23,289 nt of DNA from Bacteroidaceae bacterium (GCA_017548225.1 JAFYMV010000139.1:1-23289), one strand, 5' to 3'. Positions 15,401-23,289 are shown, numbered from the stretch's first letter. Numbers and translations are program-made. Notes: generated from the sequence alone by a model not told the origin.

Positions 15401-15576
15401 GAGGCCTCTCCCCCGCCCTCTCCCGAAGAGAGGGAGCTTTCAAGCAACACAAGGAGCAAGCTAGTTGTTTATTGTTTTATTTAGTTGTTTATTATTTTAT
15501 TTATTTGATTTATCAGTTTCCACTCTCTAACATGAGTTAGTAAGTCCCTCCTCGGGAGGGATTGGGGAAGCCTCCC
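15401..15576. repeat. REP/MITE-like element with inverted hairpin ends
   Basis: The left arm (15401-15435, starting GAGGCCTCTCCCC) and the right arm (15546-15576, which reads GGGAGGCTTCCCC on the other strand) are imperfect inverted copies. Each contains its own small hairpin: CCCTCT with AGAGGG on the left, and CCCTCC-TCG-GGAGGG at 15546-15560 on the right. Between them are two 20-base direct repeats of TAGTTGTTTATTnTTTTATT (15462-15481 and 15482-15501) and a CTAAC/GTTAG hairpin. It contains no gene and fills the gap between the ClC and nitroreductase genes. Confidence 0.55.
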
Positions 15577-15577
15577 T

Positions 15578-17377
15578 TTATTCGTCGGAATAGTCGAGCA
15601 TAATCTTACGATACTCATTAAATATCTTTGAGCGCGATACGAAGCCAAGATAACGACCATCAACATCCTCTACCGGAAGGTTCCATGCGCGAGTTTCGTC
15701 AAACTTTCGCATTACCACATCCATAGCATCGGTTACTGAGATGCGAGCTGCAGGCTCGCGCATAAACTTATCCATCGTGTATCGATGATACAATTCGCTA
15801 CGGAACATGTAGTGACGCACATCGTCGAGCTGAACGATACCCTCTAAGCGATTGTCCTTATTGAGCACAGGGAAAAGATTGCGGCGTGAATCAGAAATCA
15901 CAGTAGTAAAACGCCCTAATTCCATATCAGCAGTGGTAGACTTGAAATCCTTCTCAATGACATGCTCGGTACGCATAAGTGTAAGGATAGACTGATCTTT
16001 ATGGTGGGTAAGGAGTTCGCCCTTCTTGGCCAAACGCATAGAATAAATGCTGTGGGTCTGAAACATGCGAATGGTAAGGAACGAGAAGGCCGAAGTGATC
16101 ATCAACGGCAAGAAAAGATCGTAACCTCCCGTGAGCTCGGCAATAAGGAAGATACCAGTTAGCGGGGCGTGCATAACACCACTCATCAGTCCAGCCATAC
16201 CGAAAAGAGCGAAATTGTTTTCGGGGAGATATACACTTACACCCATTGTATTGAGGAAGTGGGAAAACACAAAGCCCGAGATGCAACCCAAGAAAAGGCT
16301 GGGAGCAAAGATACCACCACAACCACCACCAGCATTGGTAGCCGTAGTAGCAAATACCTTGAAGAGCAACACAAGGGCAAGGTATACGAGCAACATGCGC
16401 GAATGGCCATAAAAGAAGGAGTTATCCATTGCAGCACCCCACTCTACTTCCGTGCTACCATTGAGCAAAAGTTCGATAGTCTCATATCCCTCACCGTAAA
16501 GCGAAGGAAAAAGGAAGATGAGCAAGCTCAAAGCGATACCTCCAATAACAAACTTCACATAGGGACTCTTGAAACGACGGAAGAAATCTTCCAACTTGTT
16601 CATTGTTTCGGAGAAGTAGAATGACACAAAGCCACAAACGATACCCAAGAGTATAACATAAGGGATACGCTCCATCGTAAACGAGTTGACCATGGTAAAG
16701 TGGAACATTGAGTCAGTACCCGTAGCGATATATGACACCGTAGCCGCTGTAACACTTGAAATAAGCAACGGCATAAGCGACGACATGGTGAGATCAATGA
16801 GCAACACCTCAATGGTAAACACAAGTCCCGCAATGGGAGCTTTGAAAATACCTGATACGGCACCAGCAGCACCACACCCCACAAGAAGCATCATCGTACG
16901 AGCATCAACACGAAACAAGCGTCCTAAATTAGAACCTATAGCCGATCCCGTGAGCACAATAGGCGCCTCAGCTCCCACCGAGCCACCAAAGCCGATAGTG
17001 ATACTACTGGCCACTACCGACGAGTACATATTATGAGGTCGTATACGAGCCTGCTTACGCGAAATGGCATAGAGAATTTTGGTAACGCCATGCCCAATAT
17101 CATCACGCACAATGTAGCGGATAAACAACCCAGCAAGAAAGATACCTACCACTGGATAGATAAGATAGAGGTAGTTAGCCTCATTAGTATGGAAATTCTC
17201 CGTAAGGAAATGCTGGATAAAATGGATGAGATTCTTCAGCGCGAGGGCCGCAAAAGCAGAACATAGTCCTACTAGTACGGCAAGAATCAGCGTAAAAGTC
17301 TTAGCACTGATATGCTGCTCACGCCATTGAGTGAAGCGCACAATCCACGAGGCGTTTTGATTTTGTGTATAGTCCAT
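15578..17377 (-). CDS. ClC-family chloride channel/transporter with two CBS domains
   Basis: The 599-residue protein has a ClC pore (about residues 25-445) with the gating glutamate at Glu137 in GSVGAEAP. It also has the conserved GGGCGGIFAPSLFLG segment, and it ends in a tandem CBS pair (about 460-595) that probably senses nucleotides or ionic state. Two selectivity and coupling sites deviate from E. coli ClC-ec1: the GSGIP serine site reads GHGVT (His96), and the inner proton glutamate is Val191 in FTIEV. Both changes are, to my knowledge, common in CBS-containing bacterial ClC proteins, so proton coupling is uncertain. The start at 17377 lies 14 nt after the predicted transcription start; a longer frame to 17428 would run through the promoter and is rejected. 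Confidence 0.93.
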   Translation of the reverse strand: MDYTQNQNASWIVRFTQWREQHISAKTFTLILAVLVGLCSAFAALALKNLIHFIQHFLTENFHTNEANYLYLIYPVVGIFLAGLFIRYIVRDDIGHGVTKILYAISRKQARIRPHNMYSSVVASSITIGFGGSVGAEAPIVLTGSAIGSNLGRLFRVDARTMMLLVGCGAAGAVSGIFKAPIAGLVFTIEVLLIDLTMSSLMPLLISSVTAATVSYIATGTDSMFHFTMVNSFTMERIPYVILLGIVCGFVSFYFSETMNKLEDFFRRFKSPYVKFVIGGIALSLLIFLFPSLYGEGYETIELLLNGSTEVEWGAAMDNSFFYGHSRMLLVYLALVLLFKVFATTATNAGGGCGGIFAPSLFLGCISGFVFSHFLNTMGVSVYLPENNFALFGMAGLMSGVMHAPLTGIFLIAELTGGYDLFLPLMITSAFSFLTIRMFQTHSIYSMRLAKKGELLTHHKDQSILTLMRTEHVIEKDFKSTTADMELGRFTTVISDSRRNLFPVLNKDNRLEGIVQLDDVRHYMFRSELYHRYTMDKFMREPAARISVTDAMDVVMRKFDETRAWNLPVEDVDGRYLGFVSRSKIFNEYRKIMLDYSDE

Positions 17378-17397
17378 AGGTAAAAACAACAATCTCG

Positions 17398-17429
17398 CAA
17401 ATGTATAGCAAATAATCCTTATAGCCAAA
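17398..17429 (-). promoter_or_regulatory. Promoter of the ClC gene
   Basis: On the minus strand the -7 box TACATTTG is at 17398-17405 and the -33 box TTTG at 17426-17429, spacer 20 bp. It fixes the ClC start at 17377. Confidence 0.65.
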
Positions 17430-17486
17430 CATTACTCCATTTTTCTATTTCTCTATCAATATACGAGAGCCACTTCACTTGCAAAG

Positions 17487-17519
17487 AAAAAAAATGGGAC
17501 ACGAAGTTCGCGTCCCATT
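17487..17519 (-). terminator. Terminator of the META-domain lipoprotein gene
   Basis: On the minus strand an 8-bp stem (17512-17519 with 17493-17500, extended by two pairs after one mismatch) runs into a run of T, seen as an A run at 17487-17494 on the plus strand. Confidence 0.75.
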
Positions 17520-17543
17520 AAAAGCATTAGAGTTATTAACCTA

Positions 17544-17957
17544 TCAGCGTTTTACCAATGTCAGCATAGTAGCTCCTTCGGCATTGAGTAGACAAAGCGT
17601 ATCTCCCTCTACCTTGAAATCAACCACATCAATGAGTGCAGGAATCATGGCATTCTCAATAGTCATGTCAGCACACCACTTGCGAGTGCTACCAATGGTT
17701 GAGAACAACGGAGTTGAAGAGTCTGTATCCAAAGGAAAAAATCCAGTCAGATAATTACATCCCGTATTGCCATATACCAACTGCTCAGCTATATTGAAAC
17801 CCATGAACACATCCGCTGAGTCTGGCACAACCAGTTCACCTACAGACACCACATTCCACTCTCCATTGAGGATTCCAAAATCACGCTTTTCAGTACAACT
17901 CACCATCACATAGGCAGCCAATAAGGCTACACACAAATTGAGCATTCTTTTCATCAT
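17544..17957 (-). CDS. META-domain lipoprotein (HslJ-like)
   Basis: The 137-residue protein has a lipoprotein signal peptide with lipobox MVSC (Cys21) and a single META domain. The diagnostic pieces are LNGEWNVVSVGE, a central GNTGCNYLTGFF, and TRKWCADMTIENAMIPALIDV, ahead of a closing DTLCLLNAEG strand pair. META/HslJ proteins are small envelope proteins linked in other bacteria to novobiocin or heat-shock phenotypes, but their biochemical role is unresolved. It is transcribed alone from its own promoter and is divergent from the sugar operon to the right. ATG at 17957 or 17954 are both possible. Confidence 0.88.
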   Translation of the reverse strand: MMKRMLNLCVALLAAYVMVSCTEKRDFGILNGEWNVVSVGELVVPDSADVFMGFNIAEQLVYGNTGCNYLTGFFPLDTDSSTPLFSTIGSTRKWCADMTIENAMIPALIDVVDFKVEGDTLCLLNAEGATMLTLVKR

Positions 17958-18000
17958 ATTTCCAACTTGCTATTAGAGTTAAAATAAACTTTCTTCCATG

Positions 18001-18032
18001 CGAAGATACAAACTATTTTACAAAACGACAAA
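18001..18032 (-). promoter_or_regulatory. Promoter of the META lipoprotein gene
   Basis: On the minus strand the -7 box reads TATCTTCG (18001-18008, one mismatch) and the -33 box TTTG lies at 18029-18032, spacer 20 bp. Confidence 0.5.
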
Positions 18033-18055
18033 ATAGTGGCATTTATTGATTGTTT

Positions 18056-18088
18056 TATGCTTTCTTTTATACTTTTTTTATACTTTTG
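18056..18088 (+). promoter_or_regulatory. Promoter of the glycosyltransferase-mutarotase/symporter-epimerase operon
   Basis: The -7 box TACTTTTG is at 18081-18088; a weak -33 candidate TATG is at 18056-18059 (21 bp). The leader to the ATG at 18130 would be about 35 nt. No operator-like repeat was recognised in the 172 bases between this operon and the divergent META gene. Confidence 0.5.
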
Positions 18089-18129
18089 TACTTATTATAA
18101 CATACTATGTCAGACAATTTATAACCATC

Positions 18130-19560
18130 ATGACACACACTATCGATTGTTTCGTACCACAAACGAACGGCACAACATTACATAATGAACTTGCAGAATG
18201 CCCTTCTATTGGGAATATATATACCATAACAAATGATACTGATACTCCCTTCATTCCGCTCGAGCGTAACCTATCGACCGAGCAATTGGAGTCAATCGCC
18301 AAGCGTTGTTCTACGGAATATCTATTATTGTACACTCATGCCGGCGGTCTACACATAGGCTACCGTGCCATAGAGCGCATGATAAGTGTGGCCATTGACA
18401 GTAGGGCCGATTGGGTATATAGTCATCGCTATGCCGTAAAACAGGGCGACACGCTAGCTATACCCACTAACGAATATCAAGATGGCAGCGTGCGCGATGA
18501 CTTTGATTTTGGTCCTATGGTACTGATTCGCACCGATGCGATACGCCAGTTCCTCGCCACTTGCCCCGAAGAGATGCAACATGCTGCACTCTACCAATTG
18601 CGACTCTACATCAGCCGTACAAGCCGACTGGTGCACATCAACGAATATCTCTATACAGAGTATGAACAAGACACTCGCACCTCGGGTGAAAAGCAGTTTG
18701 ACTATGTAGATCCGCGCAATAGACAAATACAAATAGAGATGGAACACGCCTGCACTACCCACCTCAAAGCGGTAGGTGCCTTTGTGGATTATCGTACATT
18801 GCAAACTATCGATGTTGCAGAGGGAGAATTTCCTTATGAAGCTACCGTTATTATTCCCGTGAAGAATCGCGCTAAGACAATTGCAGATGCCGTACACTCT
18901 GTGTTATCACAAGAGACCAACTTTGCTTTCAACCTCATCGTCGTGGACAATCATTCAACCGATGGCACATCCGAAATACTATCTCAACTGTCTGCAGTCA
19001 ACGCTCAATTATCAGTCATACACCCCGAGCGTACCGATCTCGGCATTGGAGGATGCTGGGACCTCGCCATACGACACAAGCAATGTGGACGCTATGCCGT
19101 ACAGCTTGATAGCGATGACCTATATAGTGGTCCACATACACTACAAAGCATCGTCGAAACCTTCCGTCACGAACAATGTGCCATGGTAGTAGGTAGTTAC
19201 CGCTTGTGCAACTTCTCCTTGGAGACTCTACCTCCTGGTATCATTGACCACCGTGAGTGGACTCCCGAAAATGGCATGAACAACGCCTTACGCATCAACG
19301 GACTCGGTGCTCCGCGAGCCTTCTACACACCAGTTATCCGCTCTATTGGTTTTCCCAATGTGAGCTATGGCGAAGACTATGCCGTGGGCATTGTCATCAG
19401 CCGCAACTATCGACTGGGGCGCATCTATGACCCCATCTATCTCTGCCGTCGATGGGAGGGAAATAGTGATGCTGCCCTCAGCCCCGAACGCGTGGCTGCG
19501 CATAACCACTACAAAGACAGCTTACGCACACAAGAGTTGCGTGCACGCCAACAGCGTTAG
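18130..19560 (+). CDS. Two-domain glycosyltransferase with C-terminal GT2 domain
   Basis: The 476-residue protein has a clear family 2 GT-A domain from about residue 235: ATVIIPVKNRAKTI, then VVDNHSTDGT, a DXD motif DSDD near residues 327-330, and a GED motif in SYGEDYAVG. The first 230 residues have no DXD motif. They do contain GT-like pieces (STEYLLLYTHAG, ADWVYSH, GSVRDDFDFGPMVLIRTDA) and look like a degenerate second GT-A half. There is no signal peptide or membrane segment when the start at 18130 is used; the longer frame to 18046 adds a hydrophobic run translated from promoter DNA and is rejected. It is the first gene of the operon and is followed after 34 nt by a mutarotase-symporter fusion. 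Donor and acceptor are unknown. Confidence 0.82.
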   Translation: MTHTIDCFVPQTNGTTLHNELAECPSIGNIYTITNDTDTPFIPLERNLSTEQLESIAKRCSTEYLLLYTHAGGLHIGYRAIERMISVAIDSRADWVYSHRYAVKQGDTLAIPTNEYQDGSVRDDFDFGPMVLIRTDAIRQFLATCPEEMQHAALYQLRLYISRTSRLVHINEYLYTEYEQDTRTSGEKQFDYVDPRNRQIQIEMEHACTTHLKAVGAFVDYRTLQTIDVAEGEFPYEATVIIPVKNRAKTIADAVHSVLSQETNFAFNLIVVDNHSTDGTSEILSQLSAVNAQLSVIHPERTDLGIGGCWDLAIRHKQCGRYAVQLDSDDLYSGPHTLQSIVETFRHEQCAMVVGSYRLCNFSLETLPPGIIDHREWTPENGMNNALRINGLGAPRAFYTPVIRSIGFPNVSYGEDYAVGIVISRNYRLGRIYDPIYLCRRWEGNSDAALSPERVAAHNHYKDSLRTQELRARQQR

Positions 19561-19594
19561 TCCTCTGATCATAAAACTCAAATTTACTATATCC

Positions 19595-22096
19595 ATGAAG
19601 AGATATCTATTACTCCCCCTACTCTTCTGCACCCTACTTTGCATGGCGCAGAATCGTGTTTCAGTAACCCCTGCAACGCCTTTGAATGAACCCGTATCGG
19701 GACATTATGCCAGTTGGCTAATGGGCGAGCTGACCACCTACGGAGGTTGCAACTTCCCCGATGTCCCTTGTGCCGATGGTGGTCAGAAAGTATACTACCC
19801 CATTGCCTATGGTGCTAGCGTGCCTGTGCCTGGAGGTACCGTGTATCTTGGAGGCATGGACACCGAGAGCTCGCATGACGAATGCCTTTTCCTTAGTGCA
19901 GCCGATGGCACTTCAACTCCCATTGCCTCACTTCCCAAGGGCCTGGATAACTTTTCGGCCACCTACCATGATGGCTTGTTATGGGTAGCTGGCGGACAAA
20001 GCAATGGTGTACCCAACAAAGAGGTCTATGCTCTTGCTTTCCCAGGCGAAGACAAAGCGTGGAGCATGGTTGCCACCCTCCCCGATGCATGCCGTCTACA
20101 ACCCTGTGTGGCCGTGCAAAACACCGCTACCGGTTATGCCCTGTTCATCTTTGGAGGTTATCAGCCCAAATCTGAAGGACAGGAAGCCTTGGTGCACACT
20201 GATGGCGTATATATGTCTCTCACCGAACTCAAAAAGGGAAGCAACGAATGGAAGCGTACTGCCCCCACACAAGCATGGACAGATAATGCATCCGACGAAA
20301 CTCGCACCCAACAAATACAGGCCATAGTGGGTAGCACCTGCAGTCCCATCGGCTATAGCCATGTACTCTTCTTCGGTGGTGTCAACCACGATATATTCCT
20401 AAGTGCCATCACAGGCCAACAAGATAGCCTATACCTACACCACCAACCCGAATGGTACCGTTTCCGCACCGATGTGCTCACCTATCACACGATCACCGAC
20501 TCATGGGGTCTGCTCCCCGGTGATAGCCTCTTGGCCCGTGCCGGCGCTTGCCTTACCCCCGAAGTGGGCAACAAGGGTTGGAGCTATAGCGGAGGCGAAC
20601 TTATGCCAGGTGTGCGCAGTGCCGATGTGAGCCATGTAGAGGTTATCAATGAGAAGCGTTTCGGTTGGCTCAACTGGACCGTCCTCGCCCTCTATCTTCT
20701 CGGCATGCTCGGCATGGGTCTCTACTTTATGCGCAAGGAGAATGGCGCCGACGATTTCTTCAAAGGCGGAGGACGCATCCCTTGGTGGGCAGCAGGTATC
20801 AGTATCTATGCTACCATGCTCTCGGCTATCACCTATATGACGATACCAGCCAAAGCCTACACCACCAACTGGACCTACTACCCCATGCTTTGGATGATCT
20901 TGCTCATCAGCTTCCCCGTCATCAAGTACTATTTGCCCTATTTCCGCAAGCGTAATGTGACCAGTGCCTACGAAATACTGGAACAGCGCTTCAACCTCTT
21001 TACCCGCCTCTTGGCCTCAGCACTCTTCAGCATCTTCATGATTGTGCGCATGGCCATCGTGCTCTACCTCCCCTCGCTTGCCCTTACTGCTGTTACAGGT
21101 ATTGATATCTACTTGTGCATCGTACTCATGGGCTTGGTAACCATCGTCTACTGCACCATGGGTGGTGTCGAGGCTGTCATTTGGGGCGATGTAGTTCAGG
21201 GATTGATACTCGTATGTGGAGCTATCTTTGCCGTAGTATACCTTGCCATAGGCACTGAAGGTGGTGTAATGGGCTGCATTGACATCGCATTAGAGAATGA
21301 CAAGTTGCGTCTCTTTGATTGGAGCAACACATGGTCGCAGGCTACATGGTGGGTCATCATCATCGGTGGTTTAGCCAATAACCTCATATCATACACCTCC
21401 GACCAGACTGTCATCCAACGCTATCTCACCACCCCTGACGAAAAATCAGCAGGACGCGGTATCCTCGTCAATGGAGTCATGAGCGTATTCGTCTCCGTAG
21501 CATTCTACATGATAGGCACAGGCCTCTACACCTTCTATAAGACTCATCCCGCAGAATTGGATGTTACCATGGGGCAGTCTGATGCCATCTTCCCCTTCTT
21601 TATGATGAGCCAAATGCCTGCTGGGGTGGCAGGAGCACTCATTGCAGCCATCTTTGCTGCTACGATGAGCACTATCTCAAGCAACATCAATAGTGTAGCC
21701 ACCGCCTTCTCCATCGACTTTTGGAAGCGCTTCCGCCCCACCAGTGATTCGCAACTCGTTGTCGTAGCTCGCTGGGCTTCAGTATTAAGCGGTTTGGTCG
21801 GCCTGGCTTTAGCCTTGTTTATGGCCACTTGGAACATCCAATCGTTCCTTGACTTTTTCAATGAAGCATTAGGCCTGCTCACTAGCGGTTTAGGTGGTCT
21901 ATTCTTCATTGCCGTATTCATGAAACGCGTCAAAGGCAATGCCGCACTGGCAGGCTTCGTAGCAGGTGAAGCTGTCGTATTCTGGATGAGTGAGTACACC
22001 ACAGCCAACTTCCTCCTCTTCGGAGCCATCGGTATGGTAGTGAGCATCACCGTGGCATGGCTACTCTCACTAGGCACCTATTTCAAAAAGCATTAA
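19595..22096 (+). CDS. NanM-like Kelch mutarotase fused to a sodium:solute symporter
   Basis: The 833-residue protein has three parts: a signal peptide (about residues 1-19, ending LCMAQ), a Kelch beta-propeller (about 20-350) and a full sodium:solute symporter domain (about 355-833). The propeller resembles the cyclically permuted relatives of NanM/YjhT, the sialic-acid mutarotase; Kelch-type segments include VYLGGMD, LWVAGGQSNG, LFIFGGYQ and VLFFGGV. The symporter part starts FFKGGGRIPWWAAG and keeps the Na+-site helix FAATMSTISSNINSVATAF. In vSGLT-type symporters the N-terminus is outside the cytoplasm, so the propeller would be periplasmic and deliver the right anomer directly to the transporter. 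The start at 19595 gives the signal peptide; the longer frame overlaps the glycosyltransferase. The epimerase gene follows after 23 nt. Confidence 0.9.
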   Translation: MKRYLLLPLLFCTLLCMAQNRVSVTPATPLNEPVSGHYASWLMGELTTYGGCNFPDVPCADGGQKVYYPIAYGASVPVPGGTVYLGGMDTESSHDECLFLSAADGTSTPIASLPKGLDNFSATYHDGLLWVAGGQSNGVPNKEVYALAFPGEDKAWSMVATLPDACRLQPCVAVQNTATGYALFIFGGYQPKSEGQEALVHTDGVYMSLTELKKGSNEWKRTAPTQAWTDNASDETRTQQIQAIVGSTCSPIGYSHVLFFGGVNHDIFLSAITGQQDSLYLHHQPEWYRFRTDVLTYHTITDSWGLLPGDSLLARAGACLTPEVGNKGWSYSGGELMPGVRSADVSHVEVINEKRFGWLNWTVLALYLLGMLGMGLYFMRKENGADDFFKGGGRIPWWAAGISIYATMLSAITYMTIPAKAYTTNWTYYPMLWMILLISFPVIKYYLPYFRKRNVTSAYEILEQRFNLFTRLLASALFSIFMIVRMAIVLYLPSLALTAVTGIDIYLCIVLMGLVTIVYCTMGGVEAVIWGDVVQGLILVCGAIFAVVYLAIGTEGGVMGCIDIALENDKLRLFDWSNTWSQATWWVIIIGGLANNLISYTSDQTVIQRYLTTPDEKSAGRGILVNGVMSVFVSVAFYMIGTGLYTFYKTHPAELDVTMGQSDAIFPFFMMSQMPAGVAGALIAAIFAATMSTISSNINSVATAFSIDFWKRFRPTSDSQLVVVARWASVLSGLVGLALALFMATWNIQSFLDFFNEALGLLTSGLGGLFFIAVFMKRVKGNAALAGFVAGEAVVFWMSEYTTANFLLFGAIGMVVSITVAWLLSLGTYFKKH

Positions 22097-22119
22097 CAAC
22101 AACTTAAACATATATCAAT

Positions 22120-23289
22120 ATGATTGATTTCAAACAACTGGCACAACAGTACAAGAGCGAACTTCTGGATAGAGTGATGCCCTTCTGGATGGAAAAGAGT
22201 ATCGACAACGAATTTGGTGGCTACTTCACCTGCCTTGAGCGTGATGGCGAGGTATTCGACACAGACAAGTTCATCTGGCTCCAAGGTCGCGAGGTGTGGA
22301 TGCTCTCTACCCTATACAACAAAGTTGAGAAACGCCAAGAGTGGCTTGATGCAGCCATCCAAGGCGCCGAGTTCTTGAAGAAGTATGGACACGATGGTAA
22401 TCTCAATTGGTACTTTGCCCTCGACCGCGAAGGACACCCGCTCGTAGAGCCCTATAACATCTTCTCCTACACATTTGCCGTTATCGCTTTTGGTCAGCTC
22501 TCCCTTGCTACGGGCAATAAGGAGTATGCAGAAATAGCCAAGAAAACTTTTGATATCGTACTCTCAAAGGTTGACAACCCCAAAGGCCGCTGGTCAAAAG
22601 CCTCGCCCGGTGCCCGCTCACTGAAAAGTTTTGCCCTGCCCATGATTCTTTGCAATGTAGCGCTCGAGATTGAGCCCCTTTTGGATAAGGATTTTCTCGA
22701 CCAGACCATTGAAACCTGTGTACACGAAGTGATGGATGTGTTCTACCGCCCCGAATTGGGTCTTATTGTTGAGCACTTAGGCACCAATAATGAGATGGTG
22801 GACTGCATGGATGGACGCCTACTCAATCCTGGCCATGCAATCGAAGCCATGTGGTTCATCATGGATCTCGGCAAGCGTCTTGGAGACCAAGCCCTGATAG
22901 AGAAAGCCGTGAAGATAGCCCTAGCCGAAGTTGAATATGGTTGGGACAAGCAATATGGTGGTATCTTCTACTTTATGGACCGTCTAGGTCGTCCTCTCCA
23001 GCAGCTCGAGTGGGATCAAAAGCTTTGGTGGGTGCACATCGAGACCCTTATCACCATGATTAAGGGCTATGAACTCACTGGAAATACAGAGTGCCTCACA
23101 TGGTTTGAGCGCATACACGACTATGTGTGGAGCCATTTCATGGACCCCGAATACCCCGAATGGTTTGGTTACCTCAATCGCCAAGGCGAAGTACTGCTCA
23201 CCCTTAAGGGAGGCAAGTGGAAAGGATGTTTCCATGTTCCCCGTGGTCTCATGCAAGTATACCAATCACTGGAGCGAATCGCTGCAAAA
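22120..23289 (+). CDS. N-acylglucosamine 2-epimerase, renin-binding-protein type (partial at the right edge)
   Basis: The 390 visible codons have no stop, so the last few residues lie outside the window; family members are about 390-430 residues. The (alpha/alpha)6-barrel protein closely follows the human renin-binding protein pattern. Recognisable pieces are FIWLQGREVWM, LNPGHAIEA (His239), QLEWDQKLWWVHIE (His306), DPEYPEWFGYL and KGCFHVPRGL (His372). His306 and His372 are candidates for the conserved catalytic or substrate histidines. This subgroup interconverts N-acetylglucosamine and N-acetylmannosamine, which fits an upstream NanM-like mutarotase and symporter; cellobiose 2-epimerases share the fold but lack this closeness. 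It is the third gene of the operon. No sialate lyase or kinase is seen in the window. Confidence 0.9.
   Translation, partial: MIDFKQLAQQYKSELLDRVMPFWMEKSIDNEFGGYFTCLERDGEVFDTDKFIWLQGREVWMLSTLYNKVEKRQEWLDAAIQGAEFLKKYGHDGNLNWYFALDREGHPLVEPYNIFSYTFAVIAFGQLSLATGNKEYAEIAKKTFDIVLSKVDNPKGRWSKASPGARSLKSFALPMILCNVALEIEPLLDKDFLDQTIETCVHEVMDVFYRPELGLIVEHLGTNNEMVDCMDGRLLNPGHAIEAMWFIMDLGKRLGDQALIEKAVKIALAEVEYGWDKQYGGIFYFMDRLGRPLQQLEWDQKLWWVHIETLITMIKGYELTGNTECLTWFERIHDYVWSHFMDPEYPEWFGYLNRQGEVLLTLKGGKWKGCFHVPRGLMQVYQSLERIAAK

Noticed and set aside
15388..15459. N-terminal extension of the nitroreductase
   Set aside because: It translates the arm of the REP-like element (Gly/Ser/Glu-rich) and the family start matches the ATG at 15387.
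15462..15501. Two adjacent 20-base repeats as a CRISPR array
   Set aside because: There are only two copies with no spacer between them and no cas genes.
16169..16624. A 151-codon plus-strand frame inside the ClC gene
   Set aside because: It is low-complexity antisense of a conserved transporter, with no start signal.
18107..18124. Five-codon upstream frame before the two-domain glycosyltransferase
   Set aside because: An ATG followed by four codons and a stop can arise by chance, and nothing else points to translational control.
19367..19594. N-terminal extension of the mutarotase-symporter
   Set aside because: It overlaps the glycosyltransferase in another frame; the signal peptide begins at 19595.
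22120..23289. Cellobiose 2-epimerase as the identity of the right-edge gene
   Set aside because: The WLQGREVW, NPGH, QLEW...KLWW and KGCFHVPR segments follow the renin-binding-protein/N-acylglucosamine 2-epimerase pattern, not that of cellobiose epimerases.

Overview
The window looks like chromosomal DNA from a Bacteroidota member, most likely of the order Bacteroidales. The evidence is the promoter grammar: upstream of many genes there is a -7 box of the form TAnnTTTG with TTTG about 19-21 bp before it, and Shine-Dalgarno sequences are largely absent. The gene content agrees: a TamL-type lipidated Omp85 protein, many lipoproteins with short lipoboxes, a PEGA/beta-barrel protein, an M64 peptidase and a mutarotase-symporter fusion. 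I cannot name the genus from this sequence alone.

Layout. The left edge holds the start of an unidentified leftward gene, then a lipidated nicotinamidase-like protein (276-923) that ends in a strong terminator. An intergenic array of promoter-like repeats (about 1031-1237) leads into a membrane GT2 glycosyltransferase and trmD. A leftward operon follows: tamL, a YycJ/WalJ-like metallo-beta-lactamase-fold protein and dapA. It is divergent from a SpoU-family RNA methyltransferase across a mirrored promoter. Next come an apparently 5'-truncated PEGA/barrel gene (leftward), a rhodanese lipoprotein with a secreted M64 peptidase (rightward), and then leftward pheS and a yccF plus calcium/sodium antiporter pair. 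At 14176-14249 is tRNA-Arg(UCU), preceded by a second copy of the promoter-like repeat and followed by a perfect 21-bp bidirectional terminator. A leftward block then holds a small lipoprotein, a nitroreductase, a ClC chloride transporter with CBS domains and a META-domain lipoprotein.

The right end is one rightward operon starting near 18090: a two-domain glycosyltransferase, a fusion of a NanM-like Kelch mutarotase to a sodium:solute symporter, and an N-acylglucosamine 2-epimerase of the renin-binding-protein type that runs off the window. Together the last two suggest anomer conversion, uptake and epimerisation of sialic acid or N-acetylmannosamine. The job of the glycosyltransferase in this operon is not obvious and is the most interesting biological question here.

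Two families of short intergenic repeats stand out. One is a promoter-like module whose inner copies carry a disabled -7 box (1031-1237 and 14037-14150). The other is a REP/MITE-like element of two inverted hairpins (15401-15576) with a related half-copy after trmD (3127-3153). No CRISPR array, prophage, transposase or rRNA was seen.
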